Source: Massilia violaceinigra (GTDB lineage Bacteria > Pseudomonadota > Gammaproteobacteria > Burkholderiales > Burkholderiaceae_D). From it: DNA of 64,000 nucleotides. The stretch spans positions 4,340,001-4,404,000 of the forward strand of contig NZ_CP024608.1 in assembly GCF_002752675.1 (NCBI RefSeq), given 5' to 3'. The first letter of the stretch is position 1. The number at the start of each line of letters is the position of its first letter. The position numbers and the translations under genes were made by a program. The notes below the pieces were generated by a model. It was not told the origin of the DNA and made no database searches. It saw only the letters and a list, made by a program, of their open reading frames with translations. Shown piece by piece: positions 59,286-64,000 of this stretch.

Positions 59286-59708
59286 TCAATCCGCCTTGGC
59301 GACGCAGGCGTTGGCCGTGCCGGGGTCCAGTTTCAACCCTGCCAGCAGTGTCTTGCGCGCGCACAGGCCGAACGCCGGAATGACATTTTCGGGCAGGATG
59401 CGCACCCTGTTTTCCGGCGCGATCTGCGGATAGCAGGCGACGAGCGAGGCATCGACCGCCGCCAGGAACTGCGCGCGCGATACGCCGTAACACTGCAGCT
59501 TCTTTTCGCTCAGCGCCTCGCCCTTGGTCGCGCTGCGTGCCCGCATGAAGGCGAACATGGCGTCGGTATCGACCTTGCCATGCGCATCGCGCTCAAGATT
59601 GGCTTGGTCGTTGGCGGCGGGTGGTGTCGCTGCGGCGAGCGCGGAGGCGCCGCCGGTCAGGGCTGCGGCGATGAACAGGGAACAGGTGAGGGTGAGGGCA
59701 GCGCGCAT
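59286..59708 (-). CDS. Secreted hypothetical protein
   Basis: A 140-residue protein with a signal peptide ('LTLTCSLFIAAALTGGASAL') and a helical mature domain: 'VDTDAMFAFMRARSATKGEA', 'LQCYGVSRAQFLAAVDASLV', 'ACYPQIAPENRVRIL', 'GLCARKTLLAGL' and 'ANACVAKAD'. Four cysteines may pair. It lies downstream of the WG-repeat gene's end in the opposite gene order but on the same strand, 74 bases apart. The family is not recognised. Confidence 0.62.
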   Translation of the reverse strand: MRAALTLTCSLFIAAALTGGASALAAATPPAANDQANLERDAHGKVDTDAMFAFMRARSATKGEALSEKKLQCYGVSRAQFLAAVDASLVACYPQIAPENRVRILPENVIPAFGLCARKTLLAGLKLDPGTANACVAKAD

Positions 59709-59782
59709 GGCATGCTTTCGTTAAAGGTGGATTGGGACGCGCCGGTGCGCCGGTGCTGGCGCGCCGGCGAGCTTGGCCGAGG

Positions 59783-62152
59783 CTATGGTAAGTCTTGCGG
59801 TGTCGAGGGCGCCAGACTGCGTGCCAGCGCTTCAAGTTCCGGCGTGCGCAGCCACAGCGGAATGTCGGACAATGGCGCACCGGCGCGCAGGGCGCGCGCG
59901 CTGGTGCCGGCGTCGAGCAGGGCGCCCCAATACTCTGCCACGCAATTCTCATCCCACCCCGTGGGCGCCGTGGAGCGTCGGGCGTCATGCGCTTTCCAAC
60001 GCTTGTCGCCGCCGTACAGCGAGCGGGCCAGCGCCAGGCCGTCCGCGCTCATGCACACGCTGGGAATTTCGTGGGCGGAGTGGACGTTCTTGCGAATCAG
60101 CGCGTCGAGCCGTGCGGACGTCTGGAAATGCGCGGGCAGGTAGGCCAGTGCGCCGGCATTGGCGTTGGTCGCGGCATCGGCCAGTTCGGCGGTGATCTGT
60201 TCTTCTGCGAGCGCCAGGATGCCATCGGGGGAGTCGGTGACCAGGGCCGACAGGTCGAGACCGTCGTCCTCGTCTGGCGCGGCCAGACTGGCGCAGGCGT
60301 CGATCGCCAGTTCCAGCGTGTCGACGCTTGGTGCGCAGGTCAGCCACAGGTTGCCCCATTCGTCGCCGTCGCCAGTGTCGCCGGTCCAGCTCAGGCCGAG
60401 CCACAGGCGGTTCGTCTCGAGCGTGCCGGCGTCGCCGCCGGGCAGCGGTTCGTTCAGGCTGAAAGGCCAGGCGTCCGTCCATTCGTCGGCCGGCCTGCCT
60501 GCGAAGTCAGGCTCGTCGTCGCTCGGGCCGAATTGCACGGTCAGCCGCGCCGCCAGGTCCACATGGATGCGGCCGAGAAGGGCACGGCGCATCTCGTTGA
60601 GGAACGGGTAGTAGCCGTTTAATCCTTCGTCGAGGTAGAAGCGGGCGATGCGGCGCCGAGTGCAGACATAATTCGCGATCTGGGCGTCAAGATCGTCATC
60701 GTCATCTTCGTCATCTTCGTCATCTTCGTCATCTTCGTCATCGTCGTCGCCCTCGCCGGTATCGATATCGAGTTCGGGATCGCGCGCGAGCCGCTGCAGC
60801 TTTTGCTCGGTCTCCAGCAGCATCGCTTTGGCGAAGTCGATCAGTTGGTCGGCCGACTTGAGTTCCTCGAACAGGGTCGCGGCCGGAGCGGCGAAGAAGG
60901 GAACGGGTACGTCAATCGCCTTGCTGACGGCGCCGGTCCAGAGCAGGCGCGCCTGGTCGTCGTACAGCGCCGCGAACTGGCCATCCGGGCCTTGCTCGCG
61001 CCGCAGGCGGTACGCCACGCGGGCATCGCGGTCGAGCATCAGCAGGTCGTCGTCGTTGCCGATGAAGACGGCCAGCGGCGTGTTCGATTCGGTCTCCATG
61101 AACATGCCGTCGCTCGACGTCATCGGTTCGATGGCGTTGGCCGGCGCCGGCGAGAATTGGCCGTCGGTGCGCACGATGCCCCACGCCGGCAGCAGGTCGG
61201 GCTGGCCGTGTTCGCGTTCCCAGGCGTTCGACGCGCGTCCGATGGCAAAACGGTGTTCGTTGAAGTCGGCGCCCCAGTCCATGTTGTTGGAAACGTGGAA
61301 GTAGCCGTCACGCGAAATGTACATGCGTTCGTCCTGCCGCACCACGCCGTCGACCATGTGCCCGGATAGATGCCGGGCGTCCTTGAAAACGTTCTTGCCG
61401 CTCGCATCCAGATAGCCGTAGTCCATCGACCAGCCCTTGCCGCGTTCAATGCAAAACGCCAGGCCATCGGCATTGAATTCCTCCATCCAGTAGTAGCGCG
61501 GCCGCGCCACCCACTTGCCCGTGGCGTCGATCAAGCCATGCGCATCGCTTTTCGTCGACGCAGGCGCCACGCCCTCATCGGAAAACTGAAGCGCGCGCTC
61601 GAATTGCGGTGCGATGGCCCATGCGCCCTGGCGGTCCAGGTAGCCGAACTTGTCGCGCGGGCCTGTGCTGGCTGCCGCCAGGCCGTTGGCCGTGAACGGC
61701 TTGGCATCGAAGAATTCGCCATCGAAGGCGAACTCCCCCCCGGCGTCGATATAACGCCAGGTATCTTGCGCCACCATGACCGCGGCCAGTCCGTGGCGGA
61801 AGGGGGCCACATTGGCCCAGCGCGGGGCGATTGCCGGCTTGCCGCTCAGGTGCATGTAACCCCACTGGCCGTTCTCGCAATAGCGCGCCAGCGTGCCGTC
61901 GCCGAAGGCACGGGTGTCGTCCAGTTCGGGCGCGACCAGCCAGTCGCCAAGTGCGTTGATGTAGCCGCAGCGGCCGTTCGCGGCCCTGGCGGCGGCGATC
62001 AGGCCACCCTGGCCGTCGTCGGAAAAGGCGCCGATGACATTGACCAGCGCGGGCGACAGGGTGATCACCCGTCCCTCATGGATCATCAGCAGTTCGTAGG
62101 GCGCGTCCGCTGCGCGCAGATGGTTGCGGATCAGGATGGGTTGCGTCGGCAT
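59783..62152 (-). CDS. WG-repeat protein with acidic tract
   Basis: A 789-residue cytoplasmic protein. The N-terminal ~270 residues contain four or more WG-type repeats ('RCGYINALGDWLVAPEL', 'QWGYMHLSGKPAIAPRW', 'KFGYLDRQGAWAIAPQF', 'AHGLIDATGKWVARPRY'), a beta motif thought to serve in binding. Around residues 465-485 is an almost purely Asp/Glu tract encoded by a 9-bp repeat. The C-terminal half is unrecognised; it carries tryptophans in 'GRPADEWTDAWPFSLNEPL' and 'LWLGLSWTGDTGDGDEWGNL'. The protein has no signal or membrane helix. Function unknown; related proteins occur near toxin-immunity loci, but nothing like that is visible here. Confidence 0.78.
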   Translation of the reverse strand: MPTQPILIRNHLRAADAPYELLMIHEGRVITLSPALVNVIGAFSDDGQGGLIAAARAANGRCGYINALGDWLVAPELDDTRAFGDGTLARYCENGQWGYMHLSGKPAIAPRWANVAPFRHGLAAVMVAQDTWRYIDAGGEFAFDGEFFDAKPFTANGLAAASTGPRDKFGYLDRQGAWAIAPQFERALQFSDEGVAPASTKSDAHGLIDATGKWVARPRYYWMEEFNADGLAFCIERGKGWSMDYGYLDASGKNVFKDARHLSGHMVDGVVRQDERMYISRDGYFHVSNNMDWGADFNEHRFAIGRASNAWEREHGQPDLLPAWGIVRTDGQFSPAPANAIEPMTSSDGMFMETESNTPLAVFIGNDDDLLMLDRDARVAYRLRREQGPDGQFAALYDDQARLLWTGAVSKAIDVPVPFFAAPAATLFEELKSADQLIDFAKAMLLETEQKLQRLARDPELDIDTGEGDDDDEDDEDDEDDEDDDDDLDAQIANYVCTRRRIARFYLDEGLNGYYPFLNEMRRALLGRIHVDLAARLTVQFGPSDDEPDFAGRPADEWTDAWPFSLNEPLPGGDAGTLETNRLWLGLSWTGDTGDGDEWGNLWLTCAPSVDTLELAIDACASLAAPDEDDGLDLSALVTDSPDGILALAEEQITAELADAATNANAGALAYLPAHFQTSARLDALIRKNVHSAHEIPSVCMSADGLALARSLYGGDKRWKAHDARRSTAPTGWDENCVAEYWGALLDAGTSARALRAGAPLSDIPLWLRTPELEALARSLAPSTPQDLP
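60701..60745 (-). repeat. 9-bp repeat encoding the acidic tract
   Basis: Four perfect copies of GTCATCTTC and a fifth GTCATCGTC (plus-strand reading) follow each other, encoding Glu-Asp-Asp units on the minus strand in the WG-repeat protein. Copy-number change would keep the frame and only alter tract length. Confidence 0.9.
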
Positions 62153-62307
62153 GGTGTCTGGGTCGTGTATGAAGAGTGCAAGCGCGCACCGGCGCGCTTG
62201 TCATTCATGCATTTTACCCGCGCGGCTTGATTCATCATCGAGATATCCGGCAGGGCAACGCCGGCGTCTTCTTTTCGCGGCAGAACGCGCCCCGACGCAG
62301 AATGGCC

Positions 62308-63201
62308 TCAGGGCAGTTGCGCGCGCAGCCGTTCGATGGCGAAGTCGGCGAACTGGCGCACGCGCGGCGACAGGTGCAGCGCGTGCGGGTACACCACCTG
62401 CAGCGGCTCGCTGGGCGCGCTGTACTGCTTGAGCACGCGCACCAGGGAGCCATCGTCCAGATCCGCGCTCACATCCCACAAGGCTTTGTAGAAGATGCCG
62501 CCGCCTTCGCGCGCGATGGCCTGGGCGGCGTCGCCGTCGTTGCAGAAGAAGGTCGGCGTGATGGCGGCCGTCACCGGTTTGCCGTCGCGCTCGAACACCC
62601 AGTGCCGGGTCGAGTCGGCGCGGTACACGATGCAGGCGTGCCGCACCAGGTCCTCGGGCGTGAGCGGCTCGCCGTGCCGTTCGATGTAGCCGGGCGAAGC
62701 GCACATGATGCGGTAACCGGTGGCGACCGGCCGCGCGATCATGCTCGAATCGTTCAGGTTGCCGAAGCGCAGGGCCACGTCGATGGCCGAGTCGACCAGG
62801 TCGACGAAGGCGTCCTCGAGACTCAGTTCGATGCACAGGGCCGGATGCTGGCGCTGGAAGGCGGCCACGATGCCGCTCAGGTAACGGCGCCCGAAGCCGC
62901 GCGGCGCCGCCACCCGCAGCATGCCGGCGATGCTGGTGCGGCTGTCGGTCATGTCGGCCTCGGCATCCTGCACCTCGGCCAGGATGCGGATGCAGCGCTG
63001 GTGGAAGCGCGCGCCTTCCTGCGTGAGCGATTGCTTGCGGGTAGTGCGGTTGAGCAGGCGCACGCCGAGCCGGTCTTCCAGCGCCGCCATGCGCTTGCTG
63101 ACCACGGCCAGCGACAAGTCGAGTTCCCCTGCGGCATCGGTCATGCTGCCGGTATGCACCACCCGGGCGAAAATGTTGAGATCGAGAATGTTGTCGATCA
63201 T
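62308..63201 (-). CDS. LysR-family transcriptional regulator
   Basis: A full-length 297-residue LysR regulator. The N-terminal winged helix-turn-helix is 'FARVVHTGSMTDAAGELDLS' followed by 'AVVSKRMAALEDRLGVRLLN'. The effector domain runs from 'AGMLRVAAPRGFGRRYLSGI' to the end, with the 'LTPEDLVRHACIVYRAD' segment of the CrgA/DmlR-like subgroup. It is divergent from the metallo-beta-lactamase-fold gene, 103 bases between starts, the usual layout for a LysR protein that controls its neighbour and itself. Confidence 0.92.
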   Translation of the reverse strand: MIDNILDLNIFARVVHTGSMTDAAGELDLSLAVVSKRMAALEDRLGVRLLNRTTRKQSLTQEGARFHQRCIRILAEVQDAEADMTDSRTSIAGMLRVAAPRGFGRRYLSGIVAAFQRQHPALCIELSLEDAFVDLVDSAIDVALRFGNLNDSSMIARPVATGYRIMCASPGYIERHGEPLTPEDLVRHACIVYRADSTRHWVFERDGKPVTAAITPTFFCNDGDAAQAIAREGGGIFYKALWDVSADLDDGSLVRVLKQYSAPSEPLQVVYPHALHLSPRVRQFADFAIERLRAQLP

Positions 63202-63253
63202 CCGATTATCAACGCTATGAAGATAGACATTGTCTTTTTAGCCCATGTATCAA

Positions 63254-63294
63254 TGAAAGTGAAATAAATATAATCGATCTCTTTAACACTTTCA
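63254..63294. promoter_or_regulatory. Inverted repeat and promoter between lysR and MBL-fold gene
   Basis: TGAAAGTG (63254-63261) and CACTTTCA (63287-63294) are perfect inverted arms 25 bases apart. TATAAT (63269-63274) sits between them as a -10 for the rightward gene. The right arm abuts the ribosome site AAGGA of ATG 63305. This is a likely binding site for the adjacent LysR regulator or a transcript hairpin. Confidence 0.5.
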
Positions 63295-63304
63295 AGGATG
63301 CACC

Positions 63305-64000
63305 ATGAACAACACCGCCATGACCGGCTATCTCGCCGCCGCTTTCCTTGCGTTCGGCACGCTGGCGCCGCACGCGCTGGCCCAGATCGCACCAGTGAGC
63401 ACAATGACGAAAGTCCAGGCTGGCTATTATCATTTCAAGGTGGGCAATGTGAACGTGACGGCCTTGTCCGACGGCACCCTGGCGATTCCGCCGGGCGACC
63501 TGCTGACCAACGTGGCGCCCGGGCAAGTGGCCGCGCGCCTGGCGGCGACGTTCCAAGGCACCCATGTCCATGCCTCCGTGAACGCCTACCTGATCGAGAG
63601 CGGCAGCCGGCTGGTGCTGGTCGATACGGGTAGCGGCGAGCTGTACGGGCCGACGCTCAACAAACTGGTGGCGTCCCTGCAGGCGGTCGGCTACCAGCCG
63701 GGGCAGATCACCGACATCCTGATCACGCATATCCACACCGACCACACTGGTGGGCTGATGAATGGCAAGCGCATGGTGTTTCCCAACGCTACCTTGCACG
63801 TCGATGCGCGCGAGCTGGACTACTGGATGAGCGCCACCAATCGCGCCAAGGCACCCGACAACAAACGCCAGCACTTCGACGAGGCGTTGATGAAGGTAAA
63901 ACCGTATGTCGATGCCGGCAAGGTCAAGCCCTTCAACGGCGCCACGCAGCTTGTTCCCGGCCTGCGCTCGGCGCCGAGCTACGGCCACACGCCGGGGCAC
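63305..64000 (+). CDS. Metallo-beta-lactamase-fold hydrolase (partial)
   Basis: An open frame from ATG 63305 to the window end, 232 residues visible and incomplete. A signal peptide ('LAAAFLAFGTLAPHALAQ') directs it to the periplasm. The metallo-beta-lactamase fold is shown by 'YLIESGSRLVLVDTGSGELY' and the metal motif HIHTDH in 'ILITHIHTDHTGGL'; the next metal histidine region is in 'SAPSYGHTPGH' at the very end. This layout resembles the AHL-lactonase/AttM-like and related secreted hydrolases. AAGGA lies upstream of the ATG. It is divergent from the LysR gene that probably controls it. Confidence 0.88.
   Translation, partial: MNNTAMTGYLAAAFLAFGTLAPHALAQIAPVSTMTKVQAGYYHFKVGNVNVTALSDGTLAIPPGDLLTNVAPGQVAARLAATFQGTHVHASVNAYLIESGSRLVLVDTGSGELYGPTLNKLVASLQAVGYQPGQITDILITHIHTDHTGGLMNGKRMVFPNATLHVDARELDYWMSATNRAKAPDNKRQHFDEALMKVKPYVDAGKVKPFNGATQLVPGLRSAPSYGHTPGH

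Overview
The window is GC-rich, densely coded DNA with many TonB-dependent receptors, c-di-GMP proteins and hybrid kinases. This points to an environmental betaproteobacterium of the Oxalobacteraceae (Massilia/Duganella/Janthinobacterium type). That placement is inferred from gene content and protein style; no rRNA or other marker gene is present. I see no tRNA, rRNA, insertion sequence or CRISPR array.

Region by region. 1-1711: the end of a siderophore-type TonB receptor and a diaminobutyrate aminotransferase. 1749-5526: a lipoprotein hydrolase, a periplasmic solute-binding protein, a pirin, and a LysR regulator that has lost its DNA-binding half. 5594-11955: a very large multi-PAS hybrid kinase overlapping a response regulator/diguanylate cyclase. 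12557-17687: a YiiX-like cysteine hydrolase, a DUF3857/transglutaminase protein, a decayed diguanylate cyclase gene and a small membrane protein. 18156-28530: a metabolic cluster of TonB receptor, fatty acid desaturase, PhnD-like protein, helical small protein, DUF362-type protein, short-chain dehydrogenase and SRPBCC protein, followed by a beta-propeller-like protein and a PAP2 phosphatase. 28549-30932: an RsbQ-like alpha/beta hydrolase paired with a PAS hybrid kinase.

31653-53432 is the most interesting part. It looks like an undescribed ribosomally made, modified peptide (RiPP) system. Three tandem genes encode 57-60 residue peptides with double-glycine leaders and a conserved CCxxCC core. 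Around them lie a 561-residue protein of no family I recognise, a GT4 and a GT2 glycosyltransferase, a luciferase-like flavin monooxygenase, a UDP-GlcNAc 2-epimerase-like enzyme, a C39-peptidase ABC exporter with a drastically shortened HlyD partner, and a radical SAM protein. Three enzymes of GDP-D-glycero-D-manno-heptose synthesis (HddA, GmhB, HddC types), an S9 peptidase and two TonB receptors complete the set. The simplest reading is a secreted, probably heptose-glycosylated cysteine-rich peptide, cut at GG by the C39 domain on export, with TonB receptors for re-uptake or sensing.

53979-64000: two YbjQ-like proteins with an M48 peptidase, then three ~130 bp direct repeats each carrying a perfect DnaA box, gluconokinase behind a GntR-like operator, several small secreted proteins of unknown function, a WG-repeat protein with an acidic tract, and a LysR regulator divergent from a metallo-beta-lactamase-fold hydrolase that runs off the window.
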